Assembly (NCBI RefSeq): GCF_900060185.1
Contig: NZ_FIZY01000022.1
Location: forward strand, 1 to 64,000
DNA length: 64,000 bases
Source: Grimontia marina
GTDB taxonomy: Bacteria > Pseudomonadota > Gammaproteobacteria > Enterobacterales > Vibrionaceae
Direction: 5' to 3'
The translations under genes were made by a program, and so were the position numbers. The number at the start of each line of letters is the position of its first letter. The first letter of the stretch is position 1. The notes under the pieces were generated by a model that had not been told where the DNA came from, did not search any database, and saw only the letters and a list, made by a program, of their open reading frames with translations. This document shows, piece after piece, positions 30,520 to 40,326 of the stretch.

Positions 30520-31158
30520 ATTCCCCTCCCAATAATCTTGGGGCTCGCACCCAATGACGCTTGCTAAAGCGAGGTGTTACAGCACCTCAATGCCTTAATT
30601 ATCGTACACGTGAATCATTTTTTGAGCGCCTGGTTGATTAGTTTTTAGATAGTGCGGTATCGCTTCCGTAAACAGAACGCCATTCCATTTAAAAACCTAA
30701 AACCCCGCTACATTGAGCCAGAAATAAAAAACAGTGGATTATATGGCATGAAAATTGAGCCTGACTGCTCACCTTGACTAACTATTTCATCCATAAGCCG
30801 TTTCGATTTAATGTCTCAATAATTAGACAAAAGGAGCGCCAAAGAGGTCGGTAAGATGAGTGGCGCAAAACAGTGCGTTTAAAACGCCGGATGAGATCTG
30901 CCTAACAGATTCACCCTCCTAACTGGTCATTTCGTGAACTACTGCCACGAAATGTCTGTCATATCTGCGTAATCTGTATGCTGGATTGTCAGATTTTGTC
31001 TGATAAGACCAGTATTTTGCTGCCATTTGCGGTGAATTCTCTATAATTGCGAATCAGCAGATGGCCGGAGTGCCATTTTTCAGGTTCTCGCACCCTTGGG
31101 TGCTGAAAAGCAGAAGTTAACGCCTTTTCGCAACAAGAACAGGAACAAAGCGATCAAT
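30520..31158. other. Long intergenic region upstream of aroQ-accBC (639 bp)
   Basis: No confident gene. Contents: a 9-bp perfect inverted repeat CATTTCGTG / CACGAAATG (30928-30936 and 30946-30954); an 8-codon ORF with a good SD (30855-30881, MSGAKQCV); a consensus TATAAT (31042-31047) that probably serves aroQ-accB-accC; a weak hairpin ATGGC/GCCAT followed by five T (about 31063-31080); and the short palindrome GCACCCTTGGGTGC (31090-31103). The length and the hairpins suggest a regulated leader. Confidence 0.5.
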
Positions 31159-31614
31159 ATGACGACAAATCGCAAAGTTTTACTTATCAATGGTCCGAAC
31201 CTGAACATGCTTGGGGTTCGCGAACCAGGCCATTACGGACAGCAATCGTTAGATCAGATCGTCGCCGATCTGACGACACTCGCAGCATCTTTCAATATCC
31301 AACTTGAACACGTGCAATCCAATGCGGAGCACGTCCTGATTGATACCCTCCATCAGGCCATGGGAAAGGTTGATTTCATCATTATCAATCCAGCCGCGTT
31401 CACGCACACCAGCGTGGCGTTGCGAGATGCCCTTCTCGCTGTCGGCATTCCCTTTATTGAGGTGCACCTTTCAAACGTTTACGCCCGTGAGCCATTTCGC
31501 CATCACTCTTACTTCTCTGATAAAGCAGAAGGCGTGATTGTCGGGCTGGGCGCTGACGGTTATGAATTTGCTCTACGTGCAGTCGCCAAGCGTCTGCAAG
31601 CAGAGAACAACTGA
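31159..31614 (+). CDS. aroQ: Type II 3-dehydroquinate dehydratase
   Basis: Third step of the shikimate pathway. The 151-aa product starts with [20 protein letters not shown] (catalytic Tyr in GHYG) and has the active-site [15 protein letters not shown] and the [18 protein letters not shown] segments of the dodecameric type II enzymes. The start is the ATG at 31159; the ORF is open upstream but without similarity. It leads the aroQ-accB-accC operon, an order common in Gammaproteobacteria. Confidence 0.96.
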   Translation: MTTNRKVLLINGPNLNMLGVREPGHYGQQSLDQIVADLTTLAASFNIQLEHVQSNAEHVLIDTLHQAMGKVDFIIINPAAFTHTSVALRDALLAVGIPFIEVHLSNVYAREPFRHHSYFSDKAEGVIVGLGADGYEFALRAVAKRLQAENN

Positions 31615-31640
31615 ACAATAATTTCAAAGAGATAGACATC

Positions 31641-32105
31641 ATGGATATTCGTAAAATCAAAAAACTGATTGAGCTTGTTGAAGAATCTGGCATCGCTGAG
31701 CTGGAAATCTCTGAAGGTGAAGAATCAGTACGCATCAGCCGCGCAACCGCGCCAGTTGCCACTCAGGTTTACGCAGCACCCGCAGCGGCTCCTGCTCCAG
31801 TAGCGGCACCAGCAGCTCCTGCGGCGGCTCCGGCAGCAGCAGAAGCACCAGCAGCTGAAGCAGAAGTTCCGGGTCACAAGGTTCTATCTCCAATGGTGGG
31901 TACTTTCTACCGCTCTCCAAGCCCAGAAGCGAAGTCTTTCGTTGAAGTGGGTCAATCAGTCAACGTTGGCGATACCCTTTGCATCGTTGAAGCGATGAAA
32001 ATGATGAACCAAATCCAAGCAGACAAAGCGGGCGTAGTGAAAGCTATCCTGTGTGAAGACGGCCAAGCAGTAGAGTTTGACCAAGCTCTGGTCATCATCG
32101 AGTAA
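31641..32105 (+). CDS. accB: Biotin carboxyl carrier protein of acetyl-CoA carboxylase
   Basis: 154-aa carrier that shuttles carboxybiotin between AccC and AccAD for malonyl-CoA synthesis. An N-terminal helical segment ([15 protein letters not shown]) is followed by an Ala/Pro-rich linker (about residues 41-76), then the biotinyl domain with the biotinylated K120 in EAMKMMN. AccB and accC are 12 nt apart, consistent with matched expression. Confidence 0.97.
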   Translation: MDIRKIKKLIELVEESGIAELEISEGEESVRISRATAPVATQVYAAPAAAPAPVAAPAAPAAAPAAAEAPAAEAEVPGHKVLSPMVGTFYRSPSPEAKSFVEVGQSVNVGDTLCIVEAMKMMNQIQADKAGVVKAILCEDGQAVEFDQALVIIE

Positions 32106-32117
32106 TCGAGGACAGCT

Positions 32118-33464
32118 ATGTTAGATAAAATTGTCATCGCTAACCGCGGTGAAATTGCGCTTCGCATCCTTCGTGCGTGTAAAGAGCTCGGCATCAAAAC
32201 GGTTGCCGTTCACTCCACCGCCGATCGCGATCTGAAGCACGTATTGCTGGCAGACGAATCTATCTGTATCGGTCCTGCATCAAGCGTTGAAAGTTACCTG
32301 AACATCCCACGCATTATCAGTGCTGCAGAAGTGACTGGTGCGGTGGCTATCCACCCAGGTTACGGCTTCCTTTCAGAGAATGCAGATTTTGCAGAGCAGG
32401 TAGAACAATCAGGCTTCATTTTCGTTGGTCCTCGCGCTGAAACTATCCGCCTGATGGGTGACAAAGTATCTGCCATCAACGCGATGAAAAAAGCGGGTGT
32501 ACCTTGTGTACCAGGTTCTGATGGTCCACTTGACGACGACGAGTCTAAGAACAAGGCTTTCGCAAAACGCATCGGCTACCCTGTGATCATCAAAGCATCC
32601 GGTGGTGGTGGTGGTCGCGGTATGCGTGTGGTTCGCTCTGAAGCTGAACTGACTGACGCTATCGCCATGACCCGCGCAGAAGCAAAAGCTGCCTTCAACA
32701 ATGACATGGTTTACATGGAGAAATTCCTGGAAAACCCACGCCACGTTGAAGTGCAGGTTCTGGCTGATGGTCAGGGCGGTGCGATTCACTTAGGTGAGCG
32801 TGACTGTTCGATGCAGCGCCGTCACCAGAAGGTTGTTGAAGAAGCGCCAGCGCCGGGTATCACTGCTGAAATGCGCAAGTACATCGGTGAACGTTGTTGC
32901 CGCGCGTGTCTGGAAATCGGCTACCGCGGTGCAGGTACGTTTGAGTTCCTGTACGAAAACGGTGAGTTCTACTTCATTGAGATGAACACCCGTATTCAGG
33001 TTGAACACCCTGTGACCGAAATGGTAACCGGCGTTGACCTGATCAAAGAACAGCTTCGCATTGCCGCTGGCCAGCCTCTGTCATTCACGCAAGATGACAT
33101 CCAAATCCGCGGCCACGCGATTGAGTGTCGTATCAACGCGGAAGACCCAGAGTGCTTCCTGCCAAGCCCAGGTAAAATCGATCGCTTCCATGCGCCAGGC
33201 GGCATGGGTGTGCGTTGGGAATCTCATGTGTACTCAGGCTATTCAGTGCCACCACACTATGATTCCATGATTGGTAAACTGATCTGCTTTGGTGAAAACC
33301 GTGACGTGGCGATTGCGCGTATGCGTAACGCCCTGCAGGAAACCATCATTGATGGCATCAAAACCAATATTCCTCTTCAGCTGGAAATCATGAAAGATGA
33401 GAACTTCCAGCATGGTGGTGCAAACATCCACTACCTGGAGAAGAAGCTGGGCATTCATAAGTAA
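32118..33464 (+). CDS. accC: Biotin carboxylase subunit of acetyl-CoA carboxylase
   Basis: ATP-grasp enzyme that carboxylates the biotin on AccB. 448 aa, full length. Visible motifs: start [17 protein letters not shown], the glycine-rich ATP loop [13 protein letters not shown] (about residue 157), the [17 protein letters not shown] segment (about 230) and the catalytic [14 protein letters not shown] (about 288). Confidence 0.97.
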   Translation: MLDKIVIANRGEIALRILRACKELGIKTVAVHSTADRDLKHVLLADESICIGPASSVESYLNIPRIISAAEVTGAVAIHPGYGFLSENADFAEQVEQSGFIFVGPRAETIRLMGDKVSAINAMKKAGVPCVPGSDGPLDDDESKNKAFAKRIGYPVIIKASGGGGGRGMRVVRSEAELTDAIAMTRAEAKAAFNNDMVYMEKFLENPRHVEVQVLADGQGGAIHLGERDCSMQRRHQKVVEEAPAPGITAEMRKYIGERCCRACLEIGYRGAGTFEFLYENGEFYFIEMNTRIQVEHPVTEMVTGVDLIKEQLRIAAGQPLSFTQDDIQIRGHAIECRINAEDPECFLPSPGKIDRFHAPGGMGVRWESHVYSGYSVPPHYDSMIGKLICFGENRDVAIARMRNALQETIIDGIKTNIPLQLEIMKDENFQHGGANIHYLEKKLGIHK

Positions 33465-33480
33465 TTCTGAGCCAAAGCCA

Positions 33481-33509
33481 AAAGGTCGCGTTTACGCGGC
33501 CTTTTTTGT
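33481..33509 (+). terminator. Rho-independent terminator after accC
   Basis: AAAGGTCGCG - TTTA - CGCGGCCTTTTTT with one G-T wobble, 17 nt past the stop. Confidence 0.9.
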
Positions 33510-33616
33510 TTTTCGCGCCCAAACCCTGCACGTATAAATCTGTCACATTCTCCGTGGTTTTGTCACAATAGACCCCTTATCAACACTCTCTTATCGCGTT
33601 AAGTAAGAAGGCTCTA

Positions 33617-33898
33617 ATGAAGACACTTAGCAGCCGATACCGCCAGGCTCACAAGGAAGCCAAATGGGCGATTGCACTCGCACTCGCGTATTTTGCATGG
33701 TGGTACGGATTTGCCTATGGTCTGGCCCCAGAAGGAATTGAACAGACTCCCCCGACGCTCTATTTCGGTTTGCCGCTTTGGTTTTTGCTGTCCTGCGTTA
33801 TCGGCCCCATTTTATTTACCCTGCTGTGTGCATTGATGGTGAAATTCCTCTACAAAGACATGCCACTCGACATCGAAGAGGAAGCGTCCGATGAATAG
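33617..33898 (+). CDS. yhdT: YhdT family small membrane protein
   Basis: 93-aa protein of the DUF997 family with two transmembrane helices (about residues 17-37 and 50-75) and a cytoplasmic acidic tail. It overlaps panF by 8 nt, the usual gene pair, and may be an accessory of the symporter much as DUF485 is for ActP. The biochemical role is unknown. Confidence 0.87.
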   Translation: MKTLSSRYRQAHKEAKWAIALALAYFAWWYGFAYGLAPEGIEQTPPTLYFGLPLWFLLSCVIGPILFTLLCALMVKFLYKDMPLDIEEEASDE

Positions 33899-35345
33899 TC
33901 AGCTTCTTATCCCGATGGCGTTGTATCTGGTTGCCGTGTTTGCGCTGGCCATTTATTCGCGCAAACAAGGAGATCGCAGCGGCGGGTTCCTGAATGAATA
34001 CCTACTTGGCAGCCGAAGCATGGGCGGGTTTGTGCTGGCGATGACTCTCGCGGCTACCTACGCCAGTGCGAGTTCATTTATCGGTGGGCCCGGTGCGGCA
34101 TACAAAATGGGGCTAGGATGGGTGCTGCTGGCGATGATCCAGTTACCTGCTGCATGGCTGACGCTTGGGGTACTCGGGAAGAAGTTCGCTATTGAGTCTC
34201 GTCGCCACAATGCGCTCACCCTGAATGACATGCTCTATGCGCGCTACAAAAACCGCGCTGTGGTGATTTTCGCCTCTCTCGCTTTATTACTGGCCTTTTT
34301 CGGCACCATGGTGGTTCAGTTCGTTGGTGGTGCACGCTTGCTGCAGACTGTCACCGGGCTTTCCTATACCCACGGCCTGATGCTGTTTGCCTTTACGGTG
34401 GGCGTTTACACCACCATCGGCGGATTTCGCGCTGTAGTCATGACCGACACCGTGCAGGGCATCATGATGATCATCGGCACTATTGCGTTGCTGGTTGGCA
34501 TCATCCACGCCGGTGGCAGTCTGGGAGAGATGATCACCGACCTTCACGCTATCGACCCTGCACTGGTTACGCCTTACGGGCCTAATCACTTCCTGTCAGA
34601 GCCGTTTATGTTGAGCTTCTGGGTATTGGTCTGTTTCGGTGTGATTGGCCTTCCTCATGCAGCGGTACGTTGCATGTCTTACAAATCCAGTAAATCGCTG
34701 CATAAAGGCATGGTGATCAGCACTGCTATGGTAGCCCTGCTGATGCTGGGCATGCATTTGGCAGGAGCACTGGGCCGTTCCATTGTGCCGGAAATTGATA
34801 ACCCGGATCAGATCATGCCGACCCTGATGATGACGGTTTTACCCCCAGTCGTTGCCGGTGTGTTTCTGGCAGGCCCAATGGCGGCGATTATGTCGACCAT
34901 CGACTCACAGCTCATTCAGGCTTCTGCGACGCTGCTGAAGGACTTGTATCTCAACTACATCAATCCTAATGCCGCCAAAGCACCGGATGCAGAGAGCAAA
35001 CTGCCGACACTCTCTTTGTGGGTAACAGGTATCTTCTCACTACTGGTGTTCATCGCAGCCACCAACCCGCCCGACATGATCATCTGGCTGAACCTGCTCG
35101 CCTTTGGCGGTATGCAGGCGGTGTTCCTGTGGCCGTTGGTGCTTGGCCTTTACTGGAAGAAAGCCACCGCTTCAGGTGCGTTAGCATCTATGATTGCAGG
35201 CCTTGGTAGCTATGCCGCGCTTTCGACCTTTAAACCGGACATGAGCGGTGTACACGCCATTGTGCCTTCACTAGCCATCAGTCTGTTTGCCTTCCTGCTT
35301 GTTAGCAGCCTGCAATACAGGAAGGCGCACCCAGCAACCGCATAA
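33891..35345 (+). CDS. panF: Sodium/pantothenate symporter
   Basis: SSS-family inner-membrane carrier for vitamin B5. 484 aa, about 13 helices, with FLNEYLLGSRSMGGFVLAMT and TYASASSFIGGPGAAYKMG in the first helices and GPMAAIMSTIDSQLIQAS (about residue 328) matching PanF. Downstream is a strong terminator; in E. coli, too, the order is yhdT-panF-prmA. Confidence 0.93.
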   Translation: MNSQLLIPMALYLVAVFALAIYSRKQGDRSGGFLNEYLLGSRSMGGFVLAMTLAATYASASSFIGGPGAAYKMGLGWVLLAMIQLPAAWLTLGVLGKKFAIESRRHNALTLNDMLYARYKNRAVVIFASLALLLAFFGTMVVQFVGGARLLQTVTGLSYTHGLMLFAFTVGVYTTIGGFRAVVMTDTVQGIMMIIGTIALLVGIIHAGGSLGEMITDLHAIDPALVTPYGPNHFLSEPFMLSFWVLVCFGVIGLPHAAVRCMSYKSSKSLHKGMVISTAMVALLMLGMHLAGALGRSIVPEIDNPDQIMPTLMMTVLPPVVAGVFLAGPMAAIMSTIDSQLIQASATLLKDLYLNYINPNAAKAPDAESKLPTLSLWVTGIFSLLVFIAATNPPDMIIWLNLLAFGGMQAVFLWPLVLGLYWKKATASGALASMIAGLGSYAALSTFKPDMSGVHAIVPSLAISLFAFLLVSSLQYRKAHPATA

Positions 35346-35350
35346 CTCCT

Positions 35351-35376
35351 CAGGGCAGCATTCGCTGCCCTTTTTC
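35351..35376 (+). terminator. Rho-independent terminator after panF
   Basis: AGGGCAGC - ATTC - GCTGCCCTTTTT, 6 nt past the panF stop. It separates panF from prmA. The rest of 35377-35639 holds the prmA promoter region; no element stands out. Confidence 0.9.
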
Positions 35377-35639
35377 TTCCTTTCTTGACCCTGCAGTGCT
35401 AGGGTCTGCTGACCTTTGGTGGTTAAATTTTGTTCTAGCTCTAAGCGTTTTAGGCGCGGCGAGGTGTGTGCCGCCTAGTTATTCTAAGCAAATACACCTC
35501 AACAAAGCATAAAACCCCCACAAACTGCTGCAAAAATCATCACCAAAGATCAACAGACCCTTAGGCTATGCGGTCTGACTACTTTTTATGCTAGACTCCG
35601 CGCCTTAAAATCGTCATTAAACGAAGAAGTGAAGAAACC

Positions 35640-36524
35640 ATGCCTTGGATTCAAATCAAACTGAACGCAACCGCAGAAACGGCTGAAGCCATTGGTGACA
35701 TGCTGATGGAAGAAGCCGGTGCGTTGTCAGTCACTTTCCTTGATGCCAAAGACACCCCGGTGTTTGAACCTATGCCGGGAGAAACCCGTCTGTGGGGCGA
35801 AACCGACATCGTCGCACTATATGACGCAGAAACCGACATGAATGCAGTAGTGGCTATCCTCAAAAACAGCCCGCTGCTGGATGAAAACTTCACGCACAAA
35901 ATTGAACAGTTGGAAGACAAAGACTGGGAACGCGCTTGGATGGATAACTTCAAGCCGATGCGTTTTGGTCAGCGTCTTTGGGTTTGCCCAAGCTGGTGCG
36001 ATGCACCGGAGCCTGATGCCGTTAACATCATGCTTGATCCTGGCCTTGCATTCGGTACCGGTACTCACCCAACCACAGCACTTTGCCTGGAGTGGCTGGA
36101 TGGTCTGGACTTGTCTGGCAAAACAGTGATCGACTTCGGTTGTGGATCAGGCATTTTGTCGCTGGCAGCGCTTCTGCTAGGCGCAGAGAAGGTCATCGGT
36201 ATTGATATCGACCCACAAGCACTGCAAGCATCTAAAGCCAATGCAGAGCGCAATGGCGTCGCAGATCGCCTTGAGCTTTACCTGCCTCAAGATCAACCAG
36301 AGAGCCTGCAAGCAGAAGTTGTGGTTGCCAACATTCTGGCAGGTCCACTTCGCGAGCTTTCTCCAATCATCAAAAGTCTGATCGCACCGCAAGGTGTACT
36401 GGCGATGTCCGGTGTATTGGATAGTCAGGCTGAGTCTGTTGCCGACTGTTACCGCGATGAACTCAGGGTTGACGCGATTGTCGAAAAAGAGGAATGGTGC
36501 CGCATCACTGCGCACAGAGCCTAA
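35640..36524 (+). CDS. prmA: Ribosomal protein L11 methyltransferase
   Basis: SAM-dependent trimethylation of L11. The 294-aa protein has the N-terminal L11-recognition domain ([16 protein letters not shown]) and a Rossmann methyltransferase domain with [12 protein letters not shown] and [16 protein letters not shown] (about residues 161-176) and the NILAGPL motif IV (about 231). It is followed at 147 nt by the dusB-fis operon. Confidence 0.97.
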   Translation: MPWIQIKLNATAETAEAIGDMLMEEAGALSVTFLDAKDTPVFEPMPGETRLWGETDIVALYDAETDMNAVVAILKNSPLLDENFTHKIEQLEDKDWERAWMDNFKPMRFGQRLWVCPSWCDAPEPDAVNIMLDPGLAFGTGTHPTTALCLEWLDGLDLSGKTVIDFGCGSGILSLAALLLGAEKVIGIDIDPQALQASKANAERNGVADRLELYLPQDQPESLQAEVVVANILAGPLRELSPIIKSLIAPQGVLAMSGVLDSQAESVADCYRDELRVDAIVEKEEWCRITAHRA

Positions 36525-36611
36525 CCCAGTGATAATTGAACAATTTTTGTACTAAAAAATTGAATTATCTGGATTTTTAAAAAATCAAGGCAAAACGCTC
36601 AAATATTGGCC

Positions 36612-36640
36612 TTTTCAGAGCAGGAAAAAATGCGTAAAAT
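36612..36640 (+). promoter_or_regulatory. dusB-fis promoter with stringent discriminator
   Basis: -35 TTTTCA (36612-36617), 17-bp spacer, -10 TAAAAT (36635-36640), then GCGCGCCC. This resembles the E. coli dusB-fis promoter, which is growth-rate and ppGpp controlled. The A/T-rich tract before it (36538-36590) is suited to Fis autoregulation. Transcription would start near 36646, downstream of the ATGs that extend the dusB frame. Confidence 0.75.
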
Positions 36641-36671
36641 GCGCGCCCTTGCTGACATAGAAGGTATACCC

Positions 36672-37637
36672 TTGCAGATCGGACCATACAAACTGGAAAA
36701 CCAACTTATCGTGGCGCCTATGGCAGGCGTGACTGACAGACCTTTCCGCGAACTTTGTTTGCGCTATGGGGCTGGCATGGCGGTCAGTGAAATGATGTCT
36801 TCCAATCCGGCGATGTGGCACACAGCCAAATCTAAAAACCGGATGGTTCATCTCGATGAAAAGGGGATCCGTTCTGTTCAGATCGCTGGCGCTGAGCCAG
36901 CACTGATGGCAGATGCCGCACGCTTCTGTGTTGAAAACGGCGCGCAAATCGTCGACATCAACATGGGCTGCCCGGTAAAGAAGGTCAATAAGAAACTGGC
37001 TGGTTCAGCATTGCTGACTCGACCGGATATCATTGAGCAGATCCTGAAAGCAGTGGTTTCAGCAGTAGACGTTCCCGTCACGCTGAAAACCCGGACAGGC
37101 TGGGATCCGGACAACAAGAACTGTGTCCAGATCGCCAAAATGGCCGAAGACTGTGGCATTCAGGCGTTGGCCCTTCACGGCCGCACACGCGCTTGCATGT
37201 ATAAAGGGGAAGCTGAGTACGACAGCATCAGAGCGGTCAAAGAGGCTATCTCTATCCCGGTTATTGCCAACGGGGATATCGATTCGCCTCAGAAAGCCAA
37301 ATTTGTGCTCGATTACACAGGTGCTGATGCCTTGATGATTGGCCGCCCCGCACAAGGGCGTCCTTGGATTTTCCGTGAAATCCAACATTACCTTGCCACG
37401 GGTGAAGCACTCGATGCGCCACCGATGGAAGAGGTAAAAGCAATTTTGTTGGGCCATGTTCAGGGGCTTCACCAGTTTTATGGTGAGCTAAAAGGACTGC
37501 GTATCGCGCGTAAGCACGTGAGCTGGTACCTGAAAGAACATGACCAAATTGGCGATTTTCGCCAGACTTTCAACGCAATCGAAGACGCTCAAGAGCAGAT
37601 CGATGCGCTGCAAGATTACTTCGAAAACGTTGCATAA
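36672..37637 (+). CDS. dusB: tRNA-dihydrouridine synthase B
   Basis: FMN enzyme that reduces uridine in the tRNA D-loop. A TTG start at 36672, 7 nt after AGAAGG, gives 321 aa beginning [11 protein letters not shown], the same length and start as E. coli DusB. In-frame ATGs upstream lie within or before the promoter. Motifs: [14 protein letters not shown], catalytic C100 in [12 protein letters not shown], and the FMN phosphate site [16 protein letters not shown]. Operon with fis (22-nt gap). Confidence 0.93.
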   Translation: MQIGPYKLENQLIVAPMAGVTDRPFRELCLRYGAGMAVSEMMSSNPAMWHTAKSKNRMVHLDEKGIRSVQIAGAEPALMADAARFCVENGAQIVDINMGCPVKKVNKKLAGSALLTRPDIIEQILKAVVSAVDVPVTLKTRTGWDPDNKNCVQIAKMAEDCGIQALALHGRTRACMYKGEAEYDSIRAVKEAISIPVIANGDIDSPQKAKFVLDYTGADALMIGRPAQGRPWIFREIQHYLATGEALDAPPMEEVKAILLGHVQGLHQFYGELKGLRIARKHVSWYLKEHDQIGDFRQTFNAIEDAQEQIDALQDYFENVA

Positions 37638-37659
37638 ATACGAGAAGAGCTGACAGAGT

Positions 37660-37956
37660 ATGTTCGAACAAAACCTGACTTCAGAAGCATTGACAGTGAC
37701 TACTGTGACTTCACAAGATCAAATCACCCAGAAGCCACTGCGTGACTCAGTAAAAGCCTCCCTGAAAAACTACCTAGCGCAGTTGAATGGCCAGGAAGTC
37801 AATGACCTGTACGAGCTGGTACTGGCAGAAGTTGAGCAACCACTGCTGGACACCATCATGCAATACACTCGCGGTAACCAAACCCGCGCAGCAACCATGA
37901 TGGGTATCAACCGTGGTACTCTGCGTAAGAAACTGAAAAAGTACGGCATGAACTAA
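37660..37956 (+). CDS. fis: Nucleoid-associated DNA-bending protein Fis
   Basis: 98-aa homodimer that activates rRNA promoters and shapes the nucleoid in fast growth. The C-terminal half, with [20 protein letters not shown] and the helix-turn-helix ending [15 protein letters not shown], is essentially the enterobacterial sequence. Expressed from the dusB promoter. Confidence 0.98.
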   Translation: MFEQNLTSEALTVTTVTSQDQITQKPLRDSVKASLKNYLAQLNGQEVNDLYELVLAEVEQPLLDTIMQYTRGNQTRAATMMGINRGTLRKKLKKYGMN

Positions 37957-37982
37957 GTTCCGCTAACTTAACAGTTTTCAGT

Positions 37983-38012
37983 AAAAGCCAGGCTGCGAAG
38001 TCTGGCTTTTAT
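37983..38012 (+). terminator. Rho-independent terminator after fis
   Basis: AAAAGCCAG ... CTGGCTTTT with a 10-nt loop, followed by ATGTTTTC, 26 nt past the fis stop. Confidence 0.8.
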
Positions 38013-38138
38013 GTTTTCAGCCCCCGCACATAATCGCACTGCCCCTCTGATGCATCTTCAGGTTGTTTGGATATATACTCCCTGCTGACTTTGCAGCTTT
38101 TTATCCAGCCGCACGATAGACTTTTTCGGGAGAACACC

Positions 38139-39293
38139 ATGGCTCAGGCTAACGCCTCAACTAGCACCGCAGACAACAAACCGGGCATTTTGCATATTTG
38201 CCTGTCAACGGGCTGGGGCGGCCTGGAAATGTACCCATCACGCATGGGCAAAGAGTTTATCGATAAAGGTTATCGTGTGTTTGGTCTTGCTTCGGAAAAC
38301 TCCCGTGTAGCCAACGCGATGAAAGATGCCGGCATGGACGTTTTTACCGTACCGAAGAAAGCTGCCCTTTTCGGCCCAACACTCTTCAGCCTCAATAAAT
38401 GGCTAAAAGCGAACAATGTGCAGATTGTGCATTGCCACAAATCAGGCGACATCCTGATTTCTGCACTTCTAAACATGCTGACCCGTCGCTACACCCTGTT
38501 TACCGAACACATGGGTGTGAAACGCCCTAAAAAAGACATCTATCACCGCTGGGTTTACCGACACGTGGATCAGGTACTGTCTATCAGTAATGAAACCTAT
38601 CAGCGTAATATCAAGGCACTGCCCGTAGCAGAAAGTAAAATCGAGAGACTGTGGCTTGGCACCTACATCGAGCAAAAGCAGTTTAGCGAAGACAATCGCC
38701 CTCACCTGTTAGCTGATGAATATGGTCTGCCGCATAACACCACTTTTATCGGCTCCGTTGGGCGGATTTGTGATGGTAAAGGTCAGGCCGATTTGCTGGC
38801 AGGCTTTGAGCTTATCGCGGCCGATTACCCGAACGCCCATTTAGTGCTGATTGGTGGACTGAACCCCGATGAGGGCGCAGACGAAGCCTTTTCAAACCAA
38901 CTGCAGGAAAAGGTGAAAGCCTCTCTTTTTGCTGATCGGGTGCACCTGGCGGGTTACCGCAAAAACGTACCTACCCTGTTGGAGGAAATTCAAATTGTCT
39001 GTCTGCCGTATTGGAACGAGGCATTTGGTCTGACGGCCATTGAAGCCATGGCGCAACACTGTGCTTTATTGGTATCCAACACAGGTGCACTACCAGAAAT
39101 TCTTGAAGAAACCGGTGTGTACTGCACACCACAGGATGCCGAATCAATCGCTGCAGGGCTCAAACGCTATCTGGATGACGAGTCATTGCGTGCATCAAAC
39201 GCTGCCAATGCCTATCAACGTGCGCTGGAGCATTTTTCCATGCAGGGGCATGCGGATAAGCTAGAGAGTATTTACCTTTCTAGCCTCTCTTAA
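38139..39293 (+). CDS. GT4-type glycosyltransferase
   Basis: 384-aa GT-B fold glycosyltransferase. The N-terminal domain has LHICLSTGWGGLEMYPSRMG, and the C-terminal nucleotide-sugar domain has GSVGRICDGKGQADLLAGF (about residue 205) and EAFGLTAIEAMAQH (about residue 296), the EX7E-like motif. It is probably involved in LPS or another surface glycan, but stands alone with no sugar cluster around it. GGGAGA precedes the ATG at 38139. Acceptor and donor are unknown. Confidence 0.85.
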   Translation: MAQANASTSTADNKPGILHICLSTGWGGLEMYPSRMGKEFIDKGYRVFGLASENSRVANAMKDAGMDVFTVPKKAALFGPTLFSLNKWLKANNVQIVHCHKSGDILISALLNMLTRRYTLFTEHMGVKRPKKDIYHRWVYRHVDQVLSISNETYQRNIKALPVAESKIERLWLGTYIEQKQFSEDNRPHLLADEYGLPHNTTFIGSVGRICDGKGQADLLAGFELIAADYPNAHLVLIGGLNPDEGADEAFSNQLQEKVKASLFADRVHLAGYRKNVPTLLEEIQIVCLPYWNEAFGLTAIEAMAQHCALLVSNTGALPEILEETGVYCTPQDAESIAAGLKRYLDDESLRASNAANAYQRALEHFSMQGHADKLESIYLSSLS

Positions 39294-39302
39294 TCGGATA
39301 TC

Positions 39303-39345
39303 TCAGTGACGGACAAACCTATCCAAAAAGTTTGTCCGTCACTGA
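39303..39345. terminator. Perfect 16-bp inverted repeat between convergent genes
   Basis: TCAGTGACGGACAAAC (39303-39318) and its exact complement (39330-39345) with an 11-nt loop. It lies between the glycosyltransferase stop and the CMD gene stop. It lacks a T-tract, so it may be a bidirectional terminator, an mRNA 3' stabiliser or a protein-binding cruciform. Confidence 0.6.
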
Positions 39346-39350
39346 CATCA

Positions 39351-39656
39351 TTAGTCCTCGAACAAATGAGTACCGTGCGTTAAAGCTCCACCGGCACGAA
39401 TAGCCGCTGTTAGTAAGACAACTTCAGCAAACTCTTCTTCGGTCGCTCCCGCTTTTAGAGCTGCATTCTTATGCGCTTCAATGCAATAGGCGCATTGAGT
39501 CGTTAACCCAACAGCAATAGCCATAAGTTCTTTGTATTTTTTAGGGATAACACCATCTGCGAGTGCAAGGTTGTCATATGCCCAAAAGGCATCAGTGGTT
39601 GGTTTAGCGTGGTCTTTTAGCTTAGATAGCTTCTTCAGGTTTTCCATCTTGTGCAT
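39351..39656 (-). CDS. Carboxymuconolactone decarboxylase/AhpD-like family protein
   Basis: 101-aa all-helical protein with the AhpD-type CxxC (CAYCIEAHKNAALKAGAT, Cys about residues 55 and 58, then His). Proteins of this type are small thiol oxidoreductases or peroxidase helpers. GAAGGAGA precedes the ATG at 39656. It is upstream of nothing obvious; ppnP and the thiol peroxidase tpx follow within 1 kb, which may indicate an oxidative-stress neighbourhood. Confidence 0.85.
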   Translation of the reverse strand: MHKMENLKKLSKLKDHAKPTTDAFWAYDNLALADGVIPKKYKELMAIAVGLTTQCAYCIEAHKNAALKAGATEEEFAEVVLLTAAIRAGGALTHGTHLFED

Positions 39657-39791
39657 GGCACATCTCCTTCTAGCGACGAGCGAACGTTCCTATAGACATT
39701 TCGCCAGTGTGAATGTCCAGACACGTTACGCCAGAGAGGAAGATGTGACCACGAGGTTTAATTTTACAAAACAGAAAGGTTTTATTTATCG

Positions 39792-40070
39792 CTACAGATA
39801 TTCGCAGAAATACGCGGTATTTTGCGCAACTTTCACCTGGAATGATGATTCACCCGGGACTTCGAAGTCATCGCCAGCACCGTAGGTTTCCCAATCGATA
39901 TTACCTGGCAGCTTTACCGTCAATTCGCCTTTCACGACATGCATACGCTCAGGTGCCGCGGTACCGAAGGTGTATTCACCCACCTCCATCACGCCAATGC
40001 TCAGTGGGCCTTTGTTTTCAAAGCTGATGGACTTTACGCCACCATCAAAATATTCGTTTACCTTTAACAT
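39792..40070 (-). CDS. ppnP: Pyrimidine/purine nucleoside phosphorylase PpnP
   Basis: 92-aa single-cupin enzyme (formerly YaiE) that phosphorolyses several nucleosides. The full length and segments such as [29 protein letters not shown] and [11 protein letters not shown] match the family. Monocistronic, 135 nt upstream of the CMD gene and on the same strand. Confidence 0.92.
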   Translation of the reverse strand: MLKVNEYFDGGVKSISFENKGPLSIGVMEVGEYTFGTAAPERMHVVKGELTVKLPGNIDWETYGAGDDFEVPGESSFQVKVAQNTAYFCEYL

Positions 40071-40326
40071 CTTTGTCCTTTATTACTTGTGATATACCCA
40101 GTCGACAGCAAGATGCTTGTATTTCAAGGCTCTGTAGCCGGGGTACCTATCCTTTCGATTTCTCTGACGCTACCACACTCTTATCACGTTCCCAAATACT
40201 ATTTAACGGATGAGTGGTCTCTGAAAGGGCTTTGAGCGTATTCCCGTTTTCGGGCATGGTATTGGCACCCTGATGTGCCACAATAAAAGTCAATATGGTA
40301 TTCGACGTGAAACTAAGGAGAGCATA

